60,914 nt of DNA, from assembly GCA_934098745.1 (NCBI GenBank), contig CAKOPG010000011.1, positions 1-60,914 on the forward strand, written 5' to 3'. Of the stretch, positions 51,606-59,575 are shown piece after piece. The notes under the pieces were generated by a model. It worked only from the letters and a program-made list of their open reading frames with translations, made no database searches and was not told the origin of the DNA. How positions within the stretch are numbered: position 1 is the stretch's first letter; each line of letters starts with the position of its first letter. The position numbers were made by a program, and so were the translations under genes. The stretch is from an uncultured Bacilli bacterium. Its GTDB lineage: Bacteria; Bacillota_I; Bacilli_A; RF39; UBA660.

Positions 51606-53645
51606 TTATCCAATTACTATATTAGTATAACTACTAAAATTAGTATTTAACCATGTTTTAGCTGTCCCACTACCTACCGTTATTTTAACAGTTGTTGGTA
51701 CACCGTAAAACATAACATTATATGAAGTAACACTATCAAAAGTAAAGCCTTTAATATTAAGTGTCGTAAGTTTACTACAATCACGAAACATATTACTCAT
51801 ATTAGTTACTTTTGAGGTGTTAAAGCTACTTACGTCTAAGGTTGTAAGACTACCACAAGAAGAAAACATAGCATACATATTAATTACTTTTGAGGTGTTA
51901 AAACTACTTACGTCTAAGGTTGTAAGATTGCTACATTTATAAAACATTTGATACATATTGGTTACTTTTGAAGTGTTAAAACCGCTTAAATCTAAGATTG
52001 TAAGACTACCACAAGAAGAAAACATATAATCCATCTTTGTTACATTTGACGTATCAAAATGACTGACATCTAAGGTTGTTAGACTGCTACAATTAATAAA
52101 CATAGAATTCATCTCTGTTACTTTTGACGTATCAAAATGACTTAAATCTAAGGTTTTAAGACTACTACAACTAGAAAACATAGAACCCATCTTGGTTACA
52201 TTTGAAGTGTCAAAGTTGCTTACGTCTAAAGATGTGAGACTGCTACAAGAAGCAAACATAGTTCCCATACTAGATACACTTGAGGTATCGAAATGACTGA
52301 CATCTAAGATTGTTAGACTGTTACATTCAAAAAACACAGCCTGCATATTTGTTACTTTTGAGGTGTCAAAATGACTTAAATCTAAGGTTGTTAGACTGCT
52401 ACACAACATAAACATATCATACATATTAGTTACATTCGAGGTATTAAAGTATTCCATGCCACTTATGTCTGTTAAATTTGTTAATTTATGAAATGTATAA
52501 CTTGAATTTGAATTCGCATATACTACACCATCTGATGATCCAATATAAAAATCATATTGTCCTGATGTTTCTGTTTCATAATAATACGCCATTATTGTAC
52601 CACTATTATCTGCTGATACATCAAATGAGCCTACCAGTGTTCTTATTTCACTAACTGGAGCTACATTGTTATCCATAAATGTTATTGTCTTTATAGCTGT
52701 ATTTGCTATATTGCTATTAACCGTGGTAATAAAGTTTTTGTAATTTGCTTGTTTCAAATAATGATATGGTTTAGTAAAACCTACTATAGAATTATACTTA
52801 ATTATTTTATTGTTGTCATTTATACCTATTGATAAATAATTAGTTACTCCACCATTACCAGCCTTATATGCTTCTTCGGATAAATATACATCATGATTAA
52901 CTGTACTATTTGCGGGTATTTCCATATCTTTTAATAAACTTGTTTCTTTAAAAGATATACTTATAGTTACTGGATAATTATTATTATTTTTAATAGTTAC
53001 TGGTATTGGAGTATTTTGATAATTAGATATTTCTTTTATATCTCCTAATACTGATATTGTACTCTCACTACATTCTCCATCAAGGGATAAATCAAAGGTT
53101 CTAGTACTTATATCACTATCTGGTATTTTAGTTTCCTCTTTATCTAACCACATATATAAATAATAATCTCCTGAAGTAGTTTTATCATAGACATCATTAA
53201 ATATTTCTATCTTACTACTTTCTGTAGTAATACTTCCAAAGTCTCCACTACTTACTATTCCTTTGCTACAACTTTCTTCACTACTTACTACCCATTTAAA
53301 GTTACTATTCCCTCTTAAATAACTTCCTAAGTTATTTATATTTAACCAACTATTTAATTTAACATTTTCTTTATTCTTTTTAGTAACATTAAAAGTTAAT
53401 TTTCTCTTTAAAACATATTCAGAACTATTACATTTCTTACTATCTACCGGAGCAAATGTAACATTGTTGGTGTTTATATTCCCACCCCCATTTGCTGAAC
53501 AACTAAAAGCTTTCGTGGTAGTAAATGTTACTAATGTTCTATCAGAGTTATTTGCTTGCCAACTAAGATAAGCAAATGTCCCACCCATTAGTGTTGCTAT
53601 TAAAGTAAATATAAGTAATATGATAACGATCTTTTTATTCTCCAT
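51606..53645 (-). CDS. Modular surface protein with BspA-like (DUF285) repeats
   Basis: 679 residues from the ATG at 53645, placed five bases after AGGAG; the GTG at 53651 overlaps that site. An N-terminal signal anchor ending GGTFAYLSWQ resembles TasA/CalY-type signal sequences. About 180 residues follow that are shared with the 53901 gene. A middle region comes next, then nine 26-residue repeats of the type FDTSNVTKMDYMF with LDLS, and finally a short closing domain. BspA-type repeats occur in surface adhesins. No LPxTG is seen. The promoter segment upstream is bounded by palindromic sites and appears invertible. Confidence 0.88.
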   Translation of the reverse strand: MENKKIVIILLIFTLIATLMGGTFAYLSWQANNSDRTLVTFTTTKAFSCSANGGGNINTNNVTFAPVDSKKCNSSEYVLKRKLTFNVTKKNKENVKLNSWLNINNLGSYLRGNSNFKWVVSSEESCSKGIVSSGDFGSITTESSKIEIFNDVYDKTTSGDYYLYMWLDKEETKIPDSDISTRTFDLSLDGECSESTISVLGDIKEISNYQNTPIPVTIKNNNNYPVTISISFKETSLLKDMEIPANSTVNHDVYLSEEAYKAGNGGVTNYLSIGINDNNKIIKYNSIVGFTKPYHYLKQANYKNFITTVNSNIANTAIKTITFMDNNVAPVSEIRTLVGSFDVSADNSGTIMAYYYETETSGQYDFYIGSSDGVVYANSNSSYTFHKLTNLTDISGMEYFNTSNVTNMYDMFMLCSSLTTLDLSHFDTSKVTNMQAVFFECNSLTILDVSHFDTSSVSSMGTMFASCSSLTSLDVSNFDTSNVTKMGSMFSSCSSLKTLDLSHFDTSKVTEMNSMFINCSSLTTLDVSHFDTSNVTKMDYMFSSCGSLTILDLSGFNTSKVTNMYQMFYKCSNLTTLDVSSFNTSKVINMYAMFSSCGSLTTLDVSSFNTSKVTNMSNMFRDCSKLTTLNIKGFTFDSVTSYNVMFYGVPTTVKITVGSGTAKTWLNTNFSSYTNIVIG

Positions 53646-53662
53646 AAACACTCCTTATTATA

Positions 53663-53685
53663 TCCTTAAGTATAATACTTAAGGA
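53663..53685. repeat. Boundary site, gene side, right copy
   Basis: Arms TCCTTAAGTAT and ATACTTAAGGA around central A (53674), a perfect palindrome apart from the centre. Transcribed toward the gene it forms a hairpin directly before the ribosome-binding site. Confidence 0.75.
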
Positions 53686-53833
53686 CCCTTTTGTATGTAT
53701 CCAAATACCTTACATTATAAGGATTTAAACCATATTTTACAATATTTGAAATTTTAAAAAAGTTTAATTTTATATTTACAGAAAATAAGTGTCATGCTAT
53801 AATTTATATAGGTTAAATAAAGATAGAGGTATG

Positions 53834-53856
53834 TCCTTAAGTATTATACTTAGGGG
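53834..53856 (+). repeat. Boundary site, outer side, right copy, doubling as terminator
   Basis: Arms TCCTTAAGTAT and ATACTTAGGGG around central T (53845). On the plus strand the stem can extend to ATG/CAT and is followed by six T, a good intrinsic terminator for P1 transcripts. Confidence 0.75.
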
Positions 53857-53871
53857 CATTTTTTAGGCATT

Positions 53872-53894
53872 TAAAAAGACTATCTAAATAGTCC
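53872..53894 (-). terminator. Terminator of the 53901-55700 gene
   Basis: GACTAT/ATAGTC stem followed by five T on the minus strand. It insulates the promoter segment from the upstream gene. Confidence 0.7.
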
Positions 53895-53900
53895 TTCATA

Positions 53901-55700
53901 TTAGCCTACATATGATATTACAGAACGAAATCCATAATCACTATCGGAACTACCATCAGTAGTGTCATATGCAAATATTCCTGCAAGAGTACCACTAAGA
54001 TAACCTCCACCATTAATAAGCCATGGATTTCTTGCAGATAAAAAGTCATTTGTATCTCCATACCATTTATTTGCTTCAACAAATCGTTGACCAAAACATA
54101 TTCCATTACAAGCTGTTAAAGCATCCTCAGTTATAAAATCATCATAATATTTACTATCTGGTTTAGTAGTAAAACCAGAAGAATTTTTATTAGAATAAGC
54201 TCCCCATTCACTTGAAGCTTTACTATAGTAACCCATTACGTATTCAAATGCTCCACCTGCCATGTCATAAATACCGGTAATATTACCAGTGGTACTAGCT
54301 ACTTTAGTTAAATCTCTAGTAGTACTTTTAGTATTCTTTCCATATTCTAATAAAAAACCATCCCAAGTATAATAACCATATTTATTATATAATAATACTG
54401 ATATTTTATCCGTATATATCTTATTAGCATTACTACTACCGCCTACTTCTCCACCACTTCTACCGGTATAAAAATCAGAAGAATTATTAATATATATTTC
54501 TCTATTAACCCCATATTTAGAATGTGATAAATATGCTACTGCACTCCATTCACTATTTCTTATCATATGACTATCACTTTTACTTGATAAACCATAATTA
54601 CTAAATAGTTTAGAAGTTTCATAATATACTGAGACTATTTCATTTACAATAGAAGTATTATCTGGAATAATAGTAGGACTAGTAGTACTTCCGGTAGTTT
54701 CAAATTTACCTACCCAAATACCATTTAATTCTTTATCTCCAAAAGTAAATGCCGGATGCGTTAAATATTCATCCACCGCATTACCTGTTGATTTTTCTGT
54801 TTCATTACTTTCAAAAACTATATCTATTTCTTGTTCCTGTCCCTTGGCACTACTTGTAGTAGTCCATATTTTATATTTATATCTCGGTATCCAAACATAA
54901 TATGCCAAAATATCACTTTCTGCTACAGTTACTCCCGATGTATTTAGATAATTATTTCTAGAGACATCTGTTACTAATATAGCATTTGCCCATTCTTTAT
55001 TATCATAATTATACCAAGAGGCATCATCTTTAGCTATAGTTTTAACATTTGTATTACTACCACTCGTATCAAATATAACTGGAATAAGTCCATTATCTAT
55101 ATCTGGAAGTATTACCGTAGTACTAGAATTATTATCAGCACAATTTCCATTTAATGATAAATTAAATATTTGATTCATCGTCTCACTTGATGTTTCCTCT
55201 TTATCTAACCATATCCATAAATAATAAGTATCTGTAGTCGTAGCTGAATAATTTTTTCCACTTAATAAATTTATTTTATCTCCAACTACTTTACCATTAA
55301 AGTTACCCGATGATATAACCCCTAAAGTATTACTTGTACTATTGGTAGTAAATGCATACATAAAATTATTACTATTAGATAATCCTGTACCTAATTCATT
55401 TATATCTAACCATAAATCTAAATATACTTCTCCCGTTTTTACCGTAGGCATTACTTTTACTTCTCTTTTTATATATCTATCACTATTCTTCTCATTAACT
55501 TCCGTTGGTACTAAATAGACGTCTGAAGTAACATTACCTCCACCATCAACCGCACAACTATATCCCGATGACACAGTAAAAGTAACAATTGTTTTTTGAT
55601 TTTCACTTATTTGCCAACTAAGATAAGCAAAAGTACTTCCTAATATAATAAAAATCAAAGATAATATAACAATAGTAATATATATTCTTTTTTTATTCAT
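53901..55700 (-). CDS. Modular surface protein with formylglycine-generating-enzyme/C-type-lectin-like C-terminal domain
   Basis: 599 residues. The N-terminal anchor (GSTFAYLSWQISENQ) and ~190 residues (to LNGNCADNN) are homologous to the BspA-like protein. Shared blocks include GVISSGNFNGK and YYLWIWLDKEET. From about residue 210 a different module starts. It has YYVWIPRYKYKIW, GIWVGKFETTG, NITGIYDMAGGAFEYVMGY and ends WLINGGGYLSG then SDYGFRSVI, as in SUMF1/FGE-like or C-type-lectin domains. It could be a ligand-binding surface protein. The final part is where diversity-generating retroelements act in some relatives, but no template or reverse transcriptase is in the window. Confidence 0.82.
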   Translation of the reverse strand: MNKKRIYITIVILSLIFIILGSTFAYLSWQISENQKTIVTFTVSSGYSCAVDGGGNVTSDVYLVPTEVNEKNSDRYIKREVKVMPTVKTGEVYLDLWLDINELGTGLSNSNNFMYAFTTNSTSNTLGVISSGNFNGKVVGDKINLLSGKNYSATTTDTYYLWIWLDKEETSSETMNQIFNLSLNGNCADNNSSTTVILPDIDNGLIPVIFDTSGSNTNVKTIAKDDASWYNYDNKEWANAILVTDVSRNNYLNTSGVTVAESDILAYYVWIPRYKYKIWTTTSSAKGQEQEIDIVFESNETEKSTGNAVDEYLTHPAFTFGDKELNGIWVGKFETTGSTTSPTIIPDNTSIVNEIVSVYYETSKLFSNYGLSSKSDSHMIRNSEWSAVAYLSHSKYGVNREIYINNSSDFYTGRSGGEVGGSSNANKIYTDKISVLLYNKYGYYTWDGFLLEYGKNTKSTTRDLTKVASTTGNITGIYDMAGGAFEYVMGYYSKASSEWGAYSNKNSSGFTTKPDSKYYDDFITEDALTACNGICFGQRFVEANKWYGDTNDFLSARNPWLINGGGYLSGTLAGIFAYDTTDGSSDSDYGFRSVISYVG

Positions 55701-55724
55701 AATTACCCCTTCTCTATTTTATCA

Positions 55725-56267
55725 TCAATATTTATCACATTTTAATTCATGATCATCAATAATGCCTATAGCTTGAAGATAAGAATAAATAATTGTACTT
55801 CCTACAAAACGCATTCCCATATTATATAAATCCCGACTTATTTTGTCAGATAAAGAACTAGTCGTAGTAAATAAATCATTCTTATTCTTTATTATTTTAT
55901 TATCCGTATATCCCCATATAAAATTATTAAAACTATTATATTTATTTTGAATATCTATAAATATCTTAGCATTCTTTATCATCACATTAATCTTTAATTT
56001 ATTGCGAATAATATTCTTATTATTTAATAATTCATTAATTTTTTTATCATCATATAAAGCTATCTTATGGTAATCAAAATTATCCATTGCTTCTCTAAAA
56101 TATTCTCTTTTATTTAAAACACATTCCCACGAAAGTCCTGCTTGAAACATCTCTAATACTAACATTTCAAATAAATATTTATCATCATGCGATGCTACTC
56201 CCCATTCATTATCATGGTAATCAATATATTTTTTATTATTTAGATTGACCCATTTACATCTTTGCAT
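55725..56267 (-). CDS. tag: DNA-3-methyladenine glycosylase I
   Basis: 180 residues. Signatures are QRCKWVN, YHDNEWG, LEMFQAGLSW and GMRFVGSTIIYSYLQAIG. A C-terminal HELKC provides zinc ligands together with the early Cys. It removes 3-methyladenine from alkylated DNA. It overlaps the end of tgt by 14 bases, so the two are probably cotranscribed. It is 24 bases upstream of the surface-protein gene. Confidence 0.93.
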   Translation of the reverse strand: MQRCKWVNLNNKKYIDYHDNEWGVASHDDKYLFEMLVLEMFQAGLSWECVLNKREYFREAMDNFDYHKIALYDDKKINELLNNKNIIRNKLKINVMIKNAKIFIDIQNKYNSFNNFIWGYTDNKIIKNKNDLFTTTSSLSDKISRDLYNMGMRFVGSTIIYSYLQAIGIIDDHELKCDKY

Positions 56268-57381
56268 TCTTATTCTTACTATAATTATCTAAAAATTCTT
56301 TTTTATATTCTAAAAATCTATCTTCTTTAATAGATAATCTAATACCTTCCATAATTCTTATTAAAAACCTCAAGTTATGAATAGATAATAATCTTTGTCC
56401 CAAAGTTTCTTCAGCCACTAAAAGATGTCTAATATAAGCCTTGGTATAATTCTTACAACATTCACAATCACAGCCATAATCAACTGGAGTAAAATCTTCT
56501 TTATATTTCGCATTTTTTAAATTAATCTTCCCATATTTAGTAAAAGCATGTCCATGTCTTGCTAATCTAGTCGGATGAACACAATCGAACATATCAACAC
56601 CACGTTCTACTCCTTCAAATAGATCATATGGATCTCCTACTCCCATTAAATATCTTGGTTTATCTTCTGGTAGATACTTAATTGCATAATCAATCATTCG
56701 ATACATCGTATCTTTATCTTCTCCAACTGAAGTTCCGCCAATTGCATATCCATCAAATCCTATTTTAACTGTTTCCTTAGCACTATATTCACGTAATTCT
56801 TTATATTCTCCCCCTTGAACAATACCAAATAATGATTGACGAGGATTATTAAAAACTGCTTTTCCACGATTAGCCCAACGTAACGTTCTCTCAACACTAT
56901 TCTTACAGTATTCATAAGTAGCCGGATATGGAATACATTCATCAAAACTCATTGCAATATCACTATCTAGTTTATTTTGAATCATAATACTTTTCTCTGG
57001 TGTTAACAATAATTTTTCTCCATTTATATGACTCTTAAATACCACACCCTCTTCACTAATATTCTTTGGTTTAGCTAAAGAAAATACCTGAAATCCTCCA
57101 CAATCAGTTAAAATTGGTCCATCATAATGCATAAACTTATGAAGTCCTCCGGCTTTATCGACAATATCTTCTCCCGGTCTTAACCATAAATGATAAGTAT
57201 TAGCTAAAATTATCCCCGCCTTAATCTCTTTTATCTCACGATAGTCTAAAGTCTTAACTGTAGCCTGTGTTCCTACCGGCATAAACATCGGTGTTTCAAA
57301 CTTACCATAATTAGTCTCTATCGTTCCATATCTAGCGCATGTATCTTTATCCTTATGTAATAATTCATATTTTACTTTCAT
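56254..57381 (-). CDS. tgt: Queuine tRNA-ribosyltransferase
   Basis: 375 residues from the ATG at 57381, preceded by AGGGA. Motifs are PMFMPVGTQATVK, NTYHLWLRPG, GPILTDCGGFQVFSL (active-site region), DECIPYPA, GIVQGG, GYAIGGTSVGE and the zinc set CDCECC..YTK plus the His in LLSIHNL. It exchanges guanine for preQ1 (bacterial) in the tRNA anticodon. The open frame continues to 57483 (MAMKKERLFIRQ...), but this stretch contains a terminator-like hairpin and is more likely leader. The queuosine pathway genes queA, queC and others are not in the window. Confidence 0.95.
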   Translation of the reverse strand: MKVKYELLHKDKDTCARYGTIETNYGKFETPMFMPVGTQATVKTLDYREIKEIKAGIILANTYHLWLRPGEDIVDKAGGLHKFMHYDGPILTDCGGFQVFSLAKPKNISEEGVVFKSHINGEKLLLTPEKSIMIQNKLDSDIAMSFDECIPYPATYEYCKNSVERTLRWANRGKAVFNNPRQSLFGIVQGGEYKELREYSAKETVKIGFDGYAIGGTSVGEDKDTMYRMIDYAIKYLPEDKPRYLMGVGDPYDLFEGVERGVDMFDCVHPTRLARHGHAFTKYGKINLKNAKYKEDFTPVDYGCDCECCKNYTKAYIRHLLVAEETLGQRLLSIHNLRFLIRIMEGIRLSIKEDRFLEYKKEFLDNYSKNKNAKM

Positions 57382-57413
57382 ATAATCCCTCTTCTCGATA
57401 ATAAATTCTACCA

Positions 57414-57474
57414 AAAAGAAGACTATTTGTAAACAGATATTCAATAACTGTCTAATAAATAGTCTCTCTTTTTT
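57414..57474 (-). promoter_or_regulatory. Terminator-like hairpin in the tgt leader (possible attenuator)
   Basis: Minus strand GACTATTT/AAATAGTC outer stem with an inner CAGTTATTGAATATCTG element, then TTCTTTTTGG, about 35-90 bases before the tgt ATG. The plus strand also has a T-run. It may be an attenuator or the terminator of the upstream ABC gene. No known preQ1 aptamer consensus is recognised. Confidence 0.45.
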
Positions 57475-57589
57475 CATTGCCATTTATAAAGCTGACTTCA
57501 CCTGCTTTTTTCTATTTTACGTAATTATACGAACATTATTTTCTAATGCATAAATAATATAGCATATATTTATTATAATGTCTATCTCT

Positions 57590-58495
57590 TTAAGCAAATT
57601 TCCCATCGGCTTTAATCTTATTTAATCTATTTACTGAAACCTTAACACTCTGATATTCAGCATTAATATTTCCTAATACTTCAAAATTAGTAATTATTTT
57701 AGCATAATAAGAATATATAAGCAAAACTGTTCCTATTTCCATCTTATTTATACTTACTAAATATATAGCATATATAATTATTCCATAACGACATAATTCT
57801 AAAAATCCCAATACTAAAATAATCATGGCTTGAACATATAAATTAAACTTAGCATTAGACTCTAAATACCTAATAGTACTATGTATAAAACTATTATCTT
57901 TTATTTTTTTCTTATTCTTTAATACATCATAAATATTATGAATATTAATAGTCTTATAATCTAAATTATCTTTCCTATTCTTATTTTCTATCTCTATCTT
58001 AGAACCGAAGAAAAAGATAATAATTATCATAAAAATAGACACTATTAAAGTTACTAAAAATATATAGAAATTAACTTTTAAAAAATACATATATATAACT
58101 AAAAACTCAAATACTTGAATTACTCTTGTTACAGCATTTCCAATAAATGTTCCAATAATATCTATATCATTATTAATTATATTCGTATATTCTCCTAAAG
58201 TAATATCAGTAACTGTAGCTTCTGTTACTAAATTAGTATATTCTAAATATAATTTATTATAATAATTATACCAAGTCTTTTGATTAAAATAATACCAAAG
58301 ATAATATAAAAGTGACAATATAAGCGTAATTATTAATAACTTAAAAGCCTTATCAAACTCTAAATCAGTCGCATGATTAATACTCTTAGTCCAATAAACA
58401 GGAATTATTAATAATAATCCCTGTACTATAATCGATGTTGCTATCTTTCTCCATAATTCTTTTTTAGTTCTTCTTAAAATTGTCACTATATCCAT
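57590..58495 (-). CDS. ABC transporter membrane domain lacking the ATPase domain
   Basis: 301 residues with about five or six membrane segments (starting WRKIATSIIVQGLLLIIP). It has the features of the exporter membrane domain, including LEYTNLVTEATVTD and TNIINNDIDIIGTFIGNAVTR. The characteristic end of that domain, NAEYQSVKVSVNRLNKI, is followed only by KADGKFA and a stop. In ABC exporters the nucleotide-binding domain starts right after. None is present downstream; the next gene is tgt. Either this is a truncated gene or a partner ATPase acts in trans. It follows pduL by 13 bases. Confidence 0.75.
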   Translation of the reverse strand: MDIVTILRRTKKELWRKIATSIIVQGLLLIIPVYWTKSINHATDLEFDKAFKLLIITLILSLLYYLWYYFNQKTWYNYYNKLYLEYTNLVTEATVTDITLGEYTNIINNDIDIIGTFIGNAVTRVIQVFEFLVIYMYFLKVNFYIFLVTLIVSIFMIIIIFFFGSKIEIENKNRKDNLDYKTINIHNIYDVLKNKKKIKDNSFIHSTIRYLESNAKFNLYVQAMIILVLGFLELCRYGIIIYAIYLVSINKMEIGTVLLIYSYYAKIITNFEVLGNINAEYQSVKVSVNRLNKIKADGKFA

Positions 58496-58508
58496 AATAT
58501 CACCCTAG

Positions 58509-59057
58509 TTAATCTAAGTCGATATAGTCACCATTTTCCAAATTATATATCTTTGCATCTGTTTTATCTACATGAAGTTCCACACTAAAACCATCATGCA
58601 TCTTTATATGAACATTATCCATAATACCAACTGGAGTCATAACACTGACTATATCGTTATTATTATGTCCAATATTATCTAATTTATTACAATGAATATG
58701 TCTTGTGGCTCTTATACAGCAATTTTCTTTATATATTTTACCCTTAGGTCCTTCAATATAAACTGCTTCTGCTCCTTCTAAATCACCTGAAGTCCTAATA
58801 GGTGGATCTATCTTTAATAATTCTGCATCTTCTAAAGATATTTCCACTTGTGTATAATTTCTTAATGGTCCTAAAACCCTAACATGTGGAAACTCATAAT
58901 TATCATTACTTATCTTAACTGTTTCATTACAAGCATATTCTCCTGGTTGAGTTAAATCATTTCTCTTCGTAAATTCATAATTCTTTCCAAACAAAATATC
59001 TGCATCTTCTCTAGTTAAATGAATATGACGATTAGATACTCCTACTCTTATTTTCAT
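58509..59057 (-). CDS. pduL: Phosphate propanoyl/acetyltransferase PduL
   Basis: 182 residues. It contains the conserved VGVSNRHIHLTREDADILFG, HVRVLGPLRNYTQVE, TSGDLEGAEA and CCIRATRHIH, histidine-rich PduL signatures that bind zinc at the active site. It interconverts acyl-CoA and acyl phosphate. Without a Pta in the window, it probably makes acetyl phosphate for AckA. No microcompartment shell genes are nearby and no encapsulation peptide is evident at the N-terminus, so it likely acts in the cytosol. GGAAGGAAG gives the start. Confidence 0.93.
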   Translation of the reverse strand: MKIRVGVSNRHIHLTREDADILFGKNYEFTKRNDLTQPGEYACNETVKISNDNYEFPHVRVLGPLRNYTQVEISLEDAELLKIDPPIRTSGDLEGAEAVYIEGPKGKIYKENCCIRATRHIHCNKLDNIGHNNNDIVSVMTPVGIMDNVHIKMHDGFSVELHVDKTDAKIYNLENGDYIDLD

Positions 59058-59140
59058 TTTACACTTCCTTCCATATTCAAGATTATAACACGTATAAAAT
59101 AAAAAGTAAAATAATATATTTAACTAGAAAGGATGATTTT

Positions 59141-59524
59141 ATGAACGGAAGTTACTACAATAATTATACTGGAACAAATAACCAAGGAACATTCCCTGGA
59201 ACACCTTTAAACAGTAATACTATTCCCAACCAACAATCAGTACCATCTTATCAAGATCAATATGGTCTACCTCAAGATGAACAATCCTATATTGAAAATA
59301 TATTAAGATTAAATAGAGGAAAAAAAGCTCGTCTTCACGTAACCGTACCCGGCTCTGTCGAATGGCAAGATCGTGTATTTGAAGGAATAATTGAACAAGC
59401 TGGTAAAGACCACGTAATCGTATCTAATCCAAGTACTGGAGAATGGTATTTAATCTTAATAATATATCTAGACTTTGTTACCTTTGAAGAACCTATTAAT
59501 TATAATAAACAATTTTATTCTTAA
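59141..59524 (+). CDS. gerQ: Spore coat protein GerQ
   Basis: 127 residues. The N-terminal ~50 residues are low-complexity, rich in Asn, Gln, Pro and Gly. The conserved C-terminal domain reads QSYIENILRLNRGKKARLHV and then GRDHIIIS-like GKDHVIVSNPSTGEWYLILIIYLDFVTFEEP, as in GerQ. In Bacillus GerQ is a coat component cross-linked by transglutaminase and needed for germination. Lysines and glutamines that could be cross-linked are present. Transcribed divergently from pduL; RBS AAAGGATGA. This gene is strong evidence for a spore-forming ancestry. Confidence 0.88.
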   Translation: MNGSYYNNYTGTNNQGTFPGTPLNSNTIPNQQSVPSYQDQYGLPQDEQSYIENILRLNRGKKARLHVTVPGSVEWQDRVFEGIIEQAGKDHVIVSNPSTGEWYLILIIYLDFVTFEEPINYNKQFYS

Positions 59525-59530
59525 TAATAC

Positions 59531-59559
59531 TTGTTTTAAAAATATTATTTTGCTATAAT
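59531..59559 (+). promoter_or_regulatory. Promoter of the LemA-like gene
   Basis: TTGTTT (59531-59536), 17-base spacer, TATAAT (59554-59559) preceded by TGC, 16 bases before the ATG. It leaves a very short 5' leader. Confidence 0.55.
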
Positions 59560-59575
59560 TATCCTAGGTGATAAA

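Larger units (their letters stand above)
53663..53856. promoter_or_regulatory. Two-ended promoter segment, right copy (putative invertible promoter, opposite state)
   Basis: The inner bases (53686-53833) match the reverse complement of 82-230. P2 on the minus strand, TTGTAA (53737-53742) with 17 bases to TATAAT (53714-53719), points at the BspA-like gene. P1 on the plus strand, TTTACA (53775-53780) with 17 bases to TATAAT (53798-53803), points away and would end at the outer site. At the left locus the roles are exchanged. The P1 block and the P2 -10 are conserved; the middle has diverged. Confidence 0.7.

Noticed and set aside
51740..52450. Regular ~78-base repeats suggesting CRISPR or tandem repeats
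   Set aside because: The period encodes 26-residue BspA-like repeats in frame and the units are diverged, with no spacer structure.
1..53860. Composite transposon bounded by inverted copies of the promoter segment
   Set aside because: The 53-kb interior contains housekeeping genes and no transposase; the segments are better explained as promoters of surface genes.
53901..54010. Variable region of a diversity-generating retroelement at the end of the FGE-like protein
   Set aside because: No template repeat, reverse transcriptase or enrichment of AAY codons is visible in the window; noted only as a possibility.
57382..57483. Upstream extension of Tgt (MAMKKERLFIRQ...)
   Set aside because: Family length fits the start at 57381, and the extension is encoded by hairpin-forming leader DNA.
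57382..57589. Known preQ1 riboswitch upstream of tgt
   Set aside because: None of the class I or II aptamer consensus stretches could be recognised.
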